From JBFHER01 sp041584055 (GTDB lineage: Bacteria; Bacteroidota; Bacteroidia; Bacteroidales; UBA5342), in the NCBI GenBank assembly GCA_041584055.1, contig JBFHER010000058.1, forward strand, positions 1 to 17,057: DNA of 17,057 nt, read 5' to 3'. Shown here in pieces: positions 1-8,769 of this stretch. Made by a program: the position numbers and the translations under genes. The notes under the pieces are model-generated. The model saw nothing but the letters and a program-made list of their open reading frames with translations. It did not search any database and was not told the origin of the DNA. Numbering within the stretch: position 1 is the stretch's first letter; each line of letters opens with the position of its first letter.

Positions 1-1
1 T

Positions 2-943
2 TATGAAGCCCGGAAATATGGTGTATTTTCTGCAATGCCATCCGTCACAGCAAAGCGAAAATGTCCTCATCTCATCTTTACTCCGCCACGATTTGAAGCT
101 TATAAAAAAGTATCATCACAAATTCGCGAAATCTTTCATCATTATACGGATCTGGTTGAACCACTATCCTTGGATGAGGCTTTTTTAGATGTCACTGAAA
201 ATAAAAGAAAGTTACCTTCAGCAACGCTTATCGCGAAAGAAATCAGGGAAAAGATATTTGAAAAAACTGAGCTAACGGCATCTGCCGGTGTATCTGTGAA
301 CAAGTTTCTCGCAAAGGTCGCGTCAGATATGAATAAGCCGAATGGAATTTTCGTTATTAAACCAAAGGAAGCTGAAGCTTTTGTAGAGCAACTTTCAATT
401 GATAAATTTTTTGGTGTGGGTAAAGTGACAGCCCGAAAATTTCACAAGCTTGGCGTTTTTAATGGTGGCGACCTGAAAAAGATGGAGCAGCGTGAGTTGA
501 TACGTTTATTCGGAAAATCAGGGGCGTATTATTACAATATTGCACGGGCAATAGACAGACGAGCGGTTGAGCCAAACCGAATCCGAAAATCAATCGGGGC
601 AGAAGATACCTTTGCAAAAGACAAAGTTGGTCTGATCGAGTTAAAAAGGGAACTGTCTGAAATTGTTGACATCGTATTTGCAAGAATGAAACGTTCCGGA
701 GCGTCAGGTAAGACGGTTACTGTGAAAGTAAAGTACAATGATTTTGAGCAAATAACCCGTAGCAAGACCTATTCCCGCTTCATTCGTGAAAAGGCGATGA
801 TTCTTAGTGCCGCAAATGAGCTGCTCGAAGCTGATAACTTGCTGATTAAACCAGTTCGCTTATTGGGAGTTACTGTGTCTGGCCTGCATTTTGATGGTGC
901 GCAGGGCCCTTTTCAAATGGAGTTGGAATTTGACTATGTCTGA
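2..943 (+). CDS. dinB: DNA polymerase IV (Y-family), 5' end cut by window edge
   Basis: Error-prone Y-family polymerase that copies past damaged template bases. The open frame already runs at the first base, and the first visible residues (YEARKYGVFSAMPS) are the conserved Y-family finger/palm motif. About 35 N-terminal residues, with the first catalytic Asp, must lie upstream; the internal ATG at 35 is therefore not the true start. The visible part is 313 residues. The palm motif SLDEAF (about residue 58 of the visible part) carries the second pair of metal-binding acidic residues. It is followed by the SAGVSVNKFLAKVASDMNKP segment, a helix-hairpin-helix thumb region (FFGVGKVTARKFHKLGV), and the C-terminal little-finger domain ending in FQMELEFDYV. 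No frameshift is seen. It ends 164 bases before tex and is probably transcribed separately, since a -7-like element precedes tex. Family assignment is secure. Confidence 0.95.
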   Translation, partial: YEARKYGVFSAMPSVTAKRKCPHLIFTPPRFEAYKKVSSQIREIFHHYTDLVEPLSLDEAFLDVTENKRKLPSATLIAKEIREKIFEKTELTASAGVSVNKFLAKVASDMNKPNGIFVIKPKEAEAFVEQLSIDKFFGVGKVTARKFHKLGVFNGGDLKKMEQRELIRLFGKSGAYYYNIARAIDRRAVEPNRIRKSIGAEDTFAKDKVGLIELKRELSEIVDIVFARMKRSGASGKTVTVKVKYNDFEQITRSKTYSRFIREKAMILSAANELLEADNLLIKPVRLLGVTVSGLHFDGAQGPFQMELEFDYV

Positions 944-1054
944 GCGTATAATTCTGCAAGGTATGCGTACTCTCCATTGAATTTTGTTATTTTTGACCTG
1001 AAGGAGATTTTAATCCCAGTTTGGAAACCATGCTTCAAAAAGTGTGCATCATTA

Positions 1055-1062
1055 TATGTTTG
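1055..1062 (+). promoter_or_regulatory. Candidate -7 promoter element for tex
   Basis: TATGTTTG fits the Bacteroidota -7 consensus TAnnTTTG. It would place transcription start about 40 bases before the tex start codon. No clear TTTG element is seen at the expected -33 distance, so this rests on the -7 match alone. Confidence 0.35.
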
Positions 1063-1107
1063 GTACAGTTTTTAAATGGATGAAATGTTAATGGGGAATT
1101 GTTTTTT

Positions 1108-3246
1108 ATGATGAACGACCGAATCCTAAAACTAATATGCAATGACTTGAACCTCTCTGAGTCTCAGGTTCAAAATACGATTTATCTGTTGAATGATGGC
1201 TCAACCATTCCATTTATAAGTCGCTACCGAAAGGAGATGACCGGAAGTCTGGATGAGGTCCAGGTGGAAGATATCAAAATAAGACTCAACAGCTACAACG
1301 AGTTGGAAAAGCGAAAGGTTTCAATTTTAGAAACCATAAAGGAACAGGGTGCACTGACCGATGATCTCAAAAAGAGGATTGAGGATTGCTTTGTTTTAAG
1401 AGATTTGGAGGACATTTATCTGCCATATAAGCCCAAGCGTAAAACACGCGGGGAGATGGCCCGTAAAAAGGGCCTGGAAGGCCTGGCGAAGCTGCTTATG
1501 AAGCAACATGTGACGGATGTGGAGGGCAGTGCATTGCGATTCATCAACAAAGAGGTGGAAAGTGCAGAAGAAGCATTGGATGGAGCACGGGATATTATTG
1601 CTGAGTGGGTGAACGAACATGAAGTGGCAAGAAGCATTGTTCGTCGGAGTTTTGATAAAAACGCCCGTTTGACTGCAAAGGTAATTAAAGGGAAAGAAGA
1701 GGAAGGTGACAAATACCGTGATTACTTTAAAATTGATGAATCCTTAAAAAGAGTTTCATCTCATCGCTTGCTGGCCATTAGACGAGCTGAATCTGAGGGG
1801 ATTCTTCGTGTTTCCATCGCGCCTGAGGAGGCATCTCCAATATTTCATCTTGAAAAGTATTTTGTACGTTCAAACAATGCATCCGGCGAACAGGTTGCTC
1901 TGGCCATCAAAGACTCCTATAAACGATTGTTGAAGCCCTCCATTGAAACAGAATTTGCAGCAGCATCCAGAGAAAAGGCATCCCTGGAAGCAATCAAGGT
2001 GTTTGCTTCCAATCTCAGACAATTGCTCCTTGCGCCGCCTTTGGGGCAAAAGCGTATATTGGCAATTGATCCGGGCTTCAGGACTGGGTGTAAAGTTGTT
2101 TGCCTTGACGAACAGGGGAATTTACGACACAATGAAACCATTTACCCACATCCTCCTCAAAATCAACGGTCACTGGCCATGAAAAAGGTTTCAAGCCTGA
2201 TTGAGATGTTTAATATTGAAGCGATTTCTATCGGAAACGGAACAGCAAGTCGTGAGACAGAGCATTTCATTCAGAGCATGCGTTTCGATCGGGAAGTGAA
2301 AGTATTTGTTGTGAGTGAGGCAGGGGCATCAGTTTATTCGGCAAGCAAGATTGCAAGGGAAGAATTCCCTGAGTTTGATGTTACGGTGCGAGGATCAGTA
2401 TCCATTGGCCGCAGATTGATGGATCCACTGGCAGAACTGGTGAAGATAGATCCAAAATCCATTGGTGTGGGGCAGTATCAACACGACATTGATCAAACAA
2501 AATTAAAGGAAAGTTTAGATCGGGTTGTGGAATCCTGTGTGAACCATGTGGGGGTGAACCTGAACACAGCTTCGAAACATTTGCTGAGTTATGTTTCCGG
2601 TGTGGGACCAAAGCTTGCAGAGCGCATCGTGGCTCATCGAAAAACGAGTGGTGCGTTTAAAGCACGCAAGGATTTACTGGCTGTTTCCGGCTTAGGGAAT
2701 AAAACCTACGAGCAGTGCGCAGGGTTTTTGAGAATCCCGGATGCTGAGAACCCTCTGGATAATTCTGCAGTACATCCTGAATCCTATCATATTGTAAAAG
2801 CAATGGCGAATGATTTGGGGAAAGAAGTTGCTTCATTGATTGCAAACAAAGAATTGCTTAAAGGGATCAGGTTGGAAAAGTTCTGCACAGGATCAATAGG
2901 ACTTCCAACATTGCAGGACATCCTAGCGGAATTGGAAAAACCTGGCAGAGATCCCAGAAAATCTGCCAAAGTATTTTCTTTTGACGAAACCATAAGATCC
3001 ATCACTGATTTAAAAGCAGGGATGATTTTACCGGGTGTAATAACAAACATTACAAAATTTGGTGCCTTCGTTGATTTGGGAATCAAAGAAAATGGATTGG
3101 TACACGTGTCTGAAATTGCAGATAAATTCATTGATGATCCCACCACAGAAGTCTCACTGCAGCAGCATGTGAAAGTATCTGTGCTTTCTGTAGATATGCA
3201 ACGCAAGCGCATTGCTTTATCCATGAAACAGGTGCCGGAGGCTTGA
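1108..3246 (+). CDS. tex: Tex/YhgF family RNA-binding transcription accessory protein
   Basis: Cytoplasmic nucleic-acid-binding protein of the Tex (YhgF) family, thought to act in transcription and RNA metabolism. It is about 712 residues, slightly shorter than the usual 720-780. Domains in order: N-terminal helical Tex region with the family signature FISRYRKEMTGSLDEVQVEDI (near residue 35); YqgF/RNase H-like domain starting at ILAIDPGFRTG (about residue 317); tandem helix-hairpin-helix segment around VSGVGPKLAERIVAHR and LAVSGLGNKTYEQCAGFLRI (about 495-540); C-terminal S1 RNA-binding domain from about 637 (GVITNITKFGAFVDLGIKEN) to near the end. Three starts are possible: TTG at 1099, ATG at 1108 and ATG at 1111. 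I prefer an ATG; homologues usually begin close to MN-x-x-I, which favours 1111 almost equally. It converges on gldN and shares a terminator with it. Confidence 0.95.
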   Translation: MMNDRILKLICNDLNLSESQVQNTIYLLNDGSTIPFISRYRKEMTGSLDEVQVEDIKIRLNSYNELEKRKVSILETIKEQGALTDDLKKRIEDCFVLRDLEDIYLPYKPKRKTRGEMARKKGLEGLAKLLMKQHVTDVEGSALRFINKEVESAEEALDGARDIIAEWVNEHEVARSIVRRSFDKNARLTAKVIKGKEEEGDKYRDYFKIDESLKRVSSHRLLAIRRAESEGILRVSIAPEEASPIFHLEKYFVRSNNASGEQVALAIKDSYKRLLKPSIETEFAAASREKASLEAIKVFASNLRQLLLAPPLGQKRILAIDPGFRTGCKVVCLDEQGNLRHNETIYPHPPQNQRSLAMKKVSSLIEMFNIEAISIGNGTASRETEHFIQSMRFDREVKVFVVSEAGASVYSASKIAREEFPEFDVTVRGSVSIGRRLMDPLAELVKIDPKSIGVGQYQHDIDQTKLKESLDRVVESCVNHVGVNLNTASKHLLSYVSGVGPKLAERIVAHRKTSGAFKARKDLLAVSGLGNKTYEQCAGFLRIPDAENPLDNSAVHPESYHIVKAMANDLGKEVASLIANKELLKGIRLEKFCTGSIGLPTLQDILAELEKPGRDPRKSAKVFSFDETIRSITDLKAGMILPGVITNITKFGAFVDLGIKENGLVHVSEIADKFIDDPTTEVSLQQHVKVSVLSVDMQRKRIALSMKQVPEA

Positions 3247-3312
3247 CCTGGATTACAGGTTATTTTAAAGTATTCTGAATATTGATGCGTATAGGATATA
3301 GCAGGGGAAAAC

Positions 3313-3343
3313 AAAAAAAAGCCGGCTATTTGCCGACTTTTTT
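3313..3343. terminator. Bidirectional rho-independent terminator between tex and gldN
   Basis: A 7-bp stem (AGCCGGC / GCCGACT) with a 5-base loop is flanked by eight A on the left and six T on the right, so both strands show stem plus U-tract. On the + strand one C-A mismatch interrupts the stem. On the - strand the same position is a G-U wobble and the tail is eight U, so it should work better for the gldN side. It sits 18 bases past the gldN stop and about 66 bases past the tex stop. Confidence 0.8.
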
Positions 3344-3361
3344 ATATTGTTTAAACAAATC

Positions 3362-4291
3362 TTAGTATTCCCAGATATCCTGCTCCAGGTTCACAAGGTC
3401 TGTTTCAATTTGTTCTCTTAATTTTAGCACTTCAGCTCTGGATTTTGCCATGTCCAACATCTTTTTCCCCTGCAGATTTTCTGCCTCAATGATGTCTCCT
3501 CTGTAAAGTCTTGATGTAAAATAAGCATCCATACTGTATTGACCCAGTCCCTTACTTGCATGCATGTCAGACAATTTGATTGGCACCTGTACCATGTATC
3601 TTCTTAAATCTTTAAAAGGAATCCATCCAATTGCCACAGGGGTTCTTGTTCCTCCAGTTGCTTCATAGATGTATGGTGAAATAGCCCTTATTTCAGATTT
3701 GAAAGTTGAATAGCGTTTGTTGAAGATCCATACTTCATAAATGTCATAGCGATAAATCTGGCTGCTGAATTCAGAGAAGATCACATCAATTGAGTTTTTA
3801 TCAAAGAAATCACTCATTTTTTGAACAAGGCTGTCTTTGTGAACATCAAATGTAATTGTTTGATCCGTTTTATCAACCAGTTTCAGATTATCTGAATTTG
3901 GAACTTCAAGAATGGCATACTTTCTTTCGTACGCATTTTTAATATTGAAATAATTAAAAATAGTTCCTGATGTTTTTACATCATATTCCATTTCTTTATC
4001 GCTGTATTCAAATACATTCAATGGGTCATATTCATCCGTAATTGCTTCAAGTATAACCATCCCAAGGTTCTTTCTATCCTTTGATTTTTGAACAGGAAGC
4101 TTTAAAGGCTGATTTGCTTTTACACTTAAAGATAAGGTACGCCACACTTTGTATTCAAATGTGTTGTCAATATCGTACTCGTTTTCTGAAACATATGACA
4201 ATGGGACATCCCCTTTTAAGGAAGCTTGTTGTGCAAACACTCCAATCTGAAAGATGGCAAGCAATGCGATGATTAACAGATTCTTATTCAT
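3362..4291 (-). CDS. gldN: T9SS ring protein GldN/PorN
   Basis: Periplasmic component of the type IX secretion system. In the known system GldN/PorN joins the lipoprotein GldK/PorK to form a large ring under the outer membrane. The protein is 309 residues, with a clear signal peptide (LLIIALLAIFQIGVFA, likely cut after Ala20 before QQA). The middle contains the family stretch IYEVWIFNKRYSTFKSEIRA followed by ISPY and an IGWIPF segment, as expected for GldN. The C-terminal about 60 residues, from RLYRGDI to the end, are helical and charged. It is the last gene of the operon, 10 bases after gldM, and is followed directly by a terminator. The gene is intact. Assignment rests on these motifs plus operon position. 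Confidence 0.9.
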   Translation of the reverse strand: MNKNLLIIALLAIFQIGVFAQQASLKGDVPLSYVSENEYDIDNTFEYKVWRTLSLSVKANQPLKLPVQKSKDRKNLGMVILEAITDEYDPLNVFEYSDKEMEYDVKTSGTIFNYFNIKNAYERKYAILEVPNSDNLKLVDKTDQTITFDVHKDSLVQKMSDFFDKNSIDVIFSEFSSQIYRYDIYEVWIFNKRYSTFKSEIRAISPYIYEATGGTRTPVAIGWIPFKDLRRYMVQVPIKLSDMHASKGLGQYSMDAYFTSRLYRGDIIEAENLQGKKMLDMAKSRAEVLKLREQIETDLVNLEQDIWEY

Positions 4292-4301
4292 GATAATCTT
4301 T

Positions 4302-5954
4302 TTAATTTATTGTTGTAAAAAGGGCCGGTAAATCACGATCTAAACCATCCGGACCTTTTGCTTTAATGTTTTTGATTACGATGTCTCCTCTGAAATTGTT
4401 ATTCAGGAAGTTTTTGATTGCTGGTGTGAATTCATTTCCTGAGACTGTTTCAGGATAGGAGTTACCATTCTTGTTGATTAAAATAATGCTGTAACCTTTA
4501 ATCTCATATTTTACTTCGAACTCCGAATCCTTCAGTTCTGCTTTCAATCCTCGCATGGAACCCACGGAAGTGATTGGCAGAGAAGATTCATTCGTCACTT
4601 TTGGAACTGTAACAATATTTCCGCTAGCATCTGCACTGATTTCCTCAAGGAAAAAGAAAGGAAGTGGATCAGGTAAGAGTTTTACACGAAATGGATGATC
4701 TGCAATTTTAACTTTTTGATCATTAATGGTAGCGTTCACTGTAATAATTGCAGGGGCAGTACTTTGTTTTGCCGGAATTGCAATGTAATTACCACCACTC
4801 ACCTTTTTGAGCGTACCATTTGAAATTGTGGGAAAAATATCCTGACTGGCAACACCGGGTACGGAAATACTTACAGGATTTTCAACACCCACATAAAGCA
4901 CATTCATCTTTGTCGCAGAAACAGTTGCAGAGGGTTCTTCAACTTTAAATTCTGTTGAAAAGCTCAATGGAATGTCTTCGTTATCTTTATTTGTGTAAAT
5001 CAACCTTCCACTTATGGGAAAGGTTCCTACCTCGTTGCAAACACGTTCATAAATACCCATTTTAGAGGAAGGAAGAGGTATTCCATCAACAACAATCTTT
5101 GTTGCTTTTGTTGTGTCTTCACCGGCCAATAAAATTTTTGCTTTAAAGCTTCCTCCTCGAATAATGTAATTGGATTCAGGAATAATTAAGGCCTGAAGCT
5201 TGTTTACATTAAAATCATTTGCATCCACCTGATTTGTGAAATAGTTGATCATTAATGACTCAACATCTTTTATATCATTCTGCAACTTAGAAAGTAACAC
5301 AACAGATGCGGATACAGGCATGTGGGAAAAATATGTTTCTTCCCATTCTTTCTCTTCACCGTCGTCATGCCCTTTTTCTTTTTTAGGGGTGAGATAAGTG
5401 TTGACCGAATTAATCAACGAAGAATCAACCTTTGCTTTGTGATTCACTGTTGCATCTTCAAGAAGGCTCAACATAAAATCCCGATGTGCCAACAACTTCT
5501 GTCTTAAAATATAACCTTTCTGTTTTTCTTGTCTGACTGCTGCCGGAATCATAATTCTTGTAGGTGCATCAATGTTATCTTTTGCCCCGATATGAACTAC
5601 CTCACCAATGCGCGAAGTTGTATCAGGCAATCCATCAGCATCTATAACAATATCCCATTTGTAGTTTCTGATAACTTCGAATAACGAATCCGTTTTAAGT
5701 TTAACCTGTTGTGACGAATTCAGCCAATATTCAACTTTGTTTTTATTGAAACCATAGCGTGTCTTCAGATTATCATAAACGGAAGTGTTTCTTTTATCAA
5801 AGCTTTCAACACTGCTCCTAAGGCTTTCGTCCACCTTGCCAAAACCATTCAATACTTCACTGGAAACGTTTAGTGCCAACATCGCTGTCAGGAAGAGGTA
5901 CATCATCCCAATCATTTTCTGTCGCGGCGTTTCTGGACAATTCTTAGCACCCAT
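4302..5954 (-). CDS. gldM: T9SS motor protein GldM/PorM
   Basis: Inner-membrane protein with one N-terminal transmembrane helix and a long periplasmic part. With GldL it forms the proton-driven motor that powers type IX secretion and gliding. The protein has 550 residues, slightly longer than the roughly 515 usual for the family. The N-terminus (PRQKMIGMMYLFLTAMLALN, about residues 10-30) is the diagnostic PRQKMI-x-x-MYL helix. After it come a helical region (to about residue 220) and beta-rich repeated periplasmic domains (from about 225: VNKLQALIIPESNYIIRGG, then VLYVGVENPVSISVPGV), the layout of D1-D4 known for GldM/PorM. An insert rich in charged residues (KKEKGHDDGEEKEWEE, about 192-207) lies in the helical part. 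It starts 26 bases after gldL and ends 10 bases before gldN. Confidence 0.95.
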   Translation of the reverse strand: MGAKNCPETPRQKMIGMMYLFLTAMLALNVSSEVLNGFGKVDESLRSSVESFDKRNTSVYDNLKTRYGFNKNKVEYWLNSSQQVKLKTDSLFEVIRNYKWDIVIDADGLPDTTSRIGEVVHIGAKDNIDAPTRIMIPAAVRQEKQKGYILRQKLLAHRDFMLSLLEDATVNHKAKVDSSLINSVNTYLTPKKEKGHDDGEEKEWEETYFSHMPVSASVVLLSKLQNDIKDVESLMINYFTNQVDANDFNVNKLQALIIPESNYIIRGGSFKAKILLAGEDTTKATKIVVDGIPLPSSKMGIYERVCNEVGTFPISGRLIYTNKDNEDIPLSFSTEFKVEEPSATVSATKMNVLYVGVENPVSISVPGVASQDIFPTISNGTLKKVSGGNYIAIPAKQSTAPAIITVNATINDQKVKIADHPFRVKLLPDPLPFFFLEEISADASGNIVTVPKVTNESSLPITSVGSMRGLKAELKDSEFEVKYEIKGYSIILINKNGNSYPETVSGNEFTPAIKNFLNNNFRGDIVIKNIKAKGPDGLDRDLPALFTTIN

Positions 5955-5980
5955 CTAATTCTTCTTTATAATTGCGATTG

Positions 5981-7015
5981 TTAAGCTACTACGTTTAATG
6001 CGTTCAACATATTTCCGTAAACAGCATTTAGATCCGTAATTTGTTGTTTTAGTTTTGCTGATTCAGCGCTAAAGGCGGTCAGGTCTGCTGCAGCCGCTTT
6101 CGAAGATGTATCGGCTGAGGTCAGGCTGGAATTGATGGCTTTTGCTGAATTCAGTTGTGCTTTGTTTTCAGCCAACTGCTCATTTAAGCTATTCAACTGC
6201 ATTTCATAAACTGAGTTAATTTGTCCCAGCTGTGAACTGATTCCTTTCAGAGATGATTGCATTTCTTTGGTTGTTCCATTGACCGAATCAATATTTGCCT
6301 TTAGAGACTCAGAAGCTGATTTGTAGGCAGCTGTCAGGCCTTCTGTTGCTTTTGAGAATGCCTCAGCGCTTTTTGTGTTTACAGCGCTTAAGGAAGATTC
6401 AAAAGCTGTCACAACTTTGTCGTAAGACTGGCTAAAATTCTCTGATGCTTTTTCCACAGCGACAGCTCCTTTTTCCTGAACCTGAGACAGTGAGTCAGCA
6501 GACGCAGCAGCATTGTCCAATGCAGAAATATATTTGTTTGTAGATACAGATGCATCCGACAAATCATTTAACATTGATGCAGTATCGGTTAATTTCTGAA
6601 TGCCATTGGATAGCTTTTCAGCATCCTCTTTCTTAAATGCAGGCATGTCGATATTCACAGACGTTGCAACACCGGCAGTAGGGGCAGCACCACTGGTTCG
6701 AACCGTTGTATCTGGTGGCGGTACATCTTCTCCGCCGGGCAAATGACCATGTCCCATACTTAATATCGGATAAACCAATGACCAGTCATATTCCTTATGG
6801 GGTGGCTCAAATGATCCAAGAGCGAACAGAAAAGCTTCTGCACCCATCCCCAACATCAACATCTCTTCCGCTCCTTTCAGGTGTAGAATCTTAAACAGGG
6901 CACCGATAATCACAATAGAAGCTCCAATTCCGTACGCGAAACCAGTTATCAGCTTTCCCTGATCGGTTGTAATGGTATTTGATATACCAAAATAAATTTT
7001 ACTAAAAATTCCCAT
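5981..7015 (-). CDS. gldL: T9SS motor protein GldL/PorL, long form
   Basis: Inner-membrane motor subunit that works with GldM to turn the proton gradient into movement of the T9SS. There are 344 residues. Two transmembrane helices occupy about 22-44 and 52-69. Residues matching functionally important positions of Flavobacterium GldL are present: Tyr28, Lys42, His45, the membrane-buried Glu60 (MGAEAFLFAL) and Glu70 at the helix end (SFEPP); the correspondence to Y13, K27, H30, E49 and E59 is from memory. The DWSLVYP segment after helix 2 is also typical. The remaining about 230 residues are rich in Ala, Ser, Asn and Lys with heptad-like spacing and read as a long coiled coil. Flavobacterium GldL is about 215 residues, whereas PorL of Bacteroidia is around 300, so this is the long form. 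Gaps to gldK and gldM are 22 and 26 bases. Confidence 0.95.
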   Translation of the reverse strand: MGIFSKIYFGISNTITTDQGKLITGFAYGIGASIVIIGALFKILHLKGAEEMLMLGMGAEAFLFALGSFEPPHKEYDWSLVYPILSMGHGHLPGGEDVPPPDTTVRTSGAAPTAGVATSVNIDMPAFKKEDAEKLSNGIQKLTDTASMLNDLSDASVSTNKYISALDNAAASADSLSQVQEKGAVAVEKASENFSQSYDKVVTAFESSLSAVNTKSAEAFSKATEGLTAAYKSASESLKANIDSVNGTTKEMQSSLKGISSQLGQINSVYEMQLNSLNEQLAENKAQLNSAKAINSSLTSADTSSKAAAADLTAFSAESAKLKQQITDLNAVYGNMLNALNVVA

Positions 7016-7037
7016 TTCTATGTTCGTTTAATTTTTA

Positions 7038-8756
7038 TTAATAAGGTCCGATAAATGATCTGACACAGCGGAAGCCAATGTAAGATCTGGCTTCATCCTG
7101 TACCTCAAATGTTTTTTGTCCACATTGCAAAAAGAATCCAATGTCTTTCCACGATCCACCTTTAACCACTTTTCGCTTCAGGGCTGCAGGATCATCCTGA
7201 GTTGCATTGTACTGATAATCAGGATTTAAATCGTGTGCGAAAGCCAGTGTGTTTTCTTTGTAAGATGATAAGGTCCATTCCGAAACATTTCCAGCCATGT
7301 CAAACAATCCAAAATCATTTGGCGGATAGCTTTTAATTTCGGCCGGATAAATGTAATTGTCATCAACATATTCTCCAGCTCCTGGTTTGAAGTTTGCAAG
7401 AAAACAACCATTGGCCTTCCGTGTGTAATAACCGCCCCATGGATACATTGCAGAACGACGACCACCACGTGCAGCATATTCCCATTCAGATTCTAAAGGC
7501 AAGCGGTAATCCTGAACAATTGGTTCACCGGTTTTCTTTTGAAAGGAGTTTTTGAGTTGCGTTCTCCAGTGACAGAATGCTTCAGCCTGTTCCCATGTAA
7601 CACCAACGACTGGATAGTTTGAGTATCCTGGATGAGAGAAATACATCTTCGCGATGGGTTCGTTGTATGAGAAATATGAGAAGTCACGGATGATTGAAAG
7701 TGTGTCAGGATATACCTGCAGGGTTTTGGACATTACAAAATCGTTGCGACTGGATAGTTGTACCATCTTACTCCAGTTGGAAATTTTCCCGTCTGGAGAA
7801 ATGCTTGATTCCTGTTTTCTAATAAAGAATTCAGGGAAACGCGTAGAGTCGGCATCTGTTAGTTTGCGACCAAACATCGCTTCAAATCGTTCAGATGGAT
7901 TCGGATATTGTCCTTGCAAGGGGTCAAACTGATTGCTTTTCAGTGATGCCTGATTGTAATCAACCCAGCTGTATGAATAATTCAGAAGATCCGTATTGAA
8001 CTGATCTCCAATGTATACATCATTATTTAAATCAATGCGTTTCCCGTTCACAGGATCTTCACGATAGAATTTTGAAAAGTATGGCTTGATTAGTTGATGA
8101 ATTAAAATATTTTGAGATGGTGCCCCTGTTGCACCAACACCTGGCAAAGATTGTACCAGGGTGTCTGTCAGATAGGATGAAAGATGCTCCTGAAATTTTT
8201 GTTCCTCAAATTTAGTGTCCCAGTTTAAAGCGGGAATTTTTCTGGCTCCACGGGTGTAAAAGAAAACGAGCTTCTGTTTATTATCAACCGTTTGAAATAA
8301 GTCAATGGTGGATTCCAGTAGTTTAATTTCCTGATTGCTTAGTTGGGCAGGAGCTCCGCCGCCTGAATTGATACTTAGTGCCTGATTTAAGGATGGGTAA
8401 GATGCATTGCCGCTTGAATTATCCTTGATGCGGTGAAAAATGAAGTTCCTTACAACGCTGTCACGCACCCAGCCAACAAATTGCTTGTATTCGTTGTTCG
8501 TGATTTCAGATTCGTCCATAAAGAACGATTCAACGGTTACCTTTTTGTTCATAGAGTTAAATGCCCAAAATGCATTTTGATCGTTTGGTCCCATATCAAA
8601 CGATCCTTTCTCAACAAATAACATTCCGTAAGGATTCGGTTCACTCCAGTATTTTTGTTTGATGTCCCTAAGTTCACCGTTGCCATCATTTTTACATGAT
8701 GCAAACAGCAAAACTAAAAGAACCACATATACCCCAATTGAACGTTTCATACTCAT
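7038..8756 (-). CDS. gldK: T9SS outer-membrane lipoprotein GldK/PorK
   Basis: Lipoprotein with a formylglycine-generating-enzyme-like (FGE-sulfatase) fold. With GldN it builds the T9SS ring. An open frame could begin at 8816, but that would overlap porP by 47 bases. The ATG at 8756 (or at 8750) gives a classic lipoprotein signal peptide, MKRSIGVYVVLLVLLFASC, with lipidation at Cys21 counted from 8756, and a 13-base gap after porP. The protein is then 572 residues. The FGE-like fold appears at the N-terminus (FVEKGSFDMGPND, then VESFFMDESEITNNEYKQFV) and the C-terminus (YPVVGVTWEQAEAFCHWR, YRLPLESEWEYAARGG, FGLFDMAGNVSEWT, KGGSWKD). The about 250 residues between them include an insertion larger than in Flavobacterium GldK (about 460 residues in total). 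The fold is structural here; no catalytic role is implied. Confidence 0.95.
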   Translation of the reverse strand: MSMKRSIGVYVVLLVLLFASCKNDGNGELRDIKQKYWSEPNPYGMLFVEKGSFDMGPNDQNAFWAFNSMNKKVTVESFFMDESEITNNEYKQFVGWVRDSVVRNFIFHRIKDNSSGNASYPSLNQALSINSGGGAPAQLSNQEIKLLESTIDLFQTVDNKQKLVFFYTRGARKIPALNWDTKFEEQKFQEHLSSYLTDTLVQSLPGVGATGAPSQNILIHQLIKPYFSKFYREDPVNGKRIDLNNDVYIGDQFNTDLLNYSYSWVDYNQASLKSNQFDPLQGQYPNPSERFEAMFGRKLTDADSTRFPEFFIRKQESSISPDGKISNWSKMVQLSSRNDFVMSKTLQVYPDTLSIIRDFSYFSYNEPIAKMYFSHPGYSNYPVVGVTWEQAEAFCHWRTQLKNSFQKKTGEPIVQDYRLPLESEWEYAARGGRRSAMYPWGGYYTRKANGCFLANFKPGAGEYVDDNYIYPAEIKSYPPNDFGLFDMAGNVSEWTLSSYKENTLAFAHDLNPDYQYNATQDDPAALKRKVVKGGSWKDIGFFLQCGQKTFEVQDEARSYIGFRCVRSFIGPY

Positions 8757-8769
8757 GAGTGGCTTAAAT

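Noticed and set aside
2787..3314. 175-residue - strand frame opposite the end of tex
   Set aside because: It is antisense to the well-supported S1 domain of tex and shows no family features.
7038..8756. GldK as an active formylglycine-generating enzyme
   Set aside because: It shares the fold, but operon context and overall motifs match the T9SS structural lipoprotein, and the catalytic cysteine pair of true FGE is not seen in the C-terminal KGGSWKD region.
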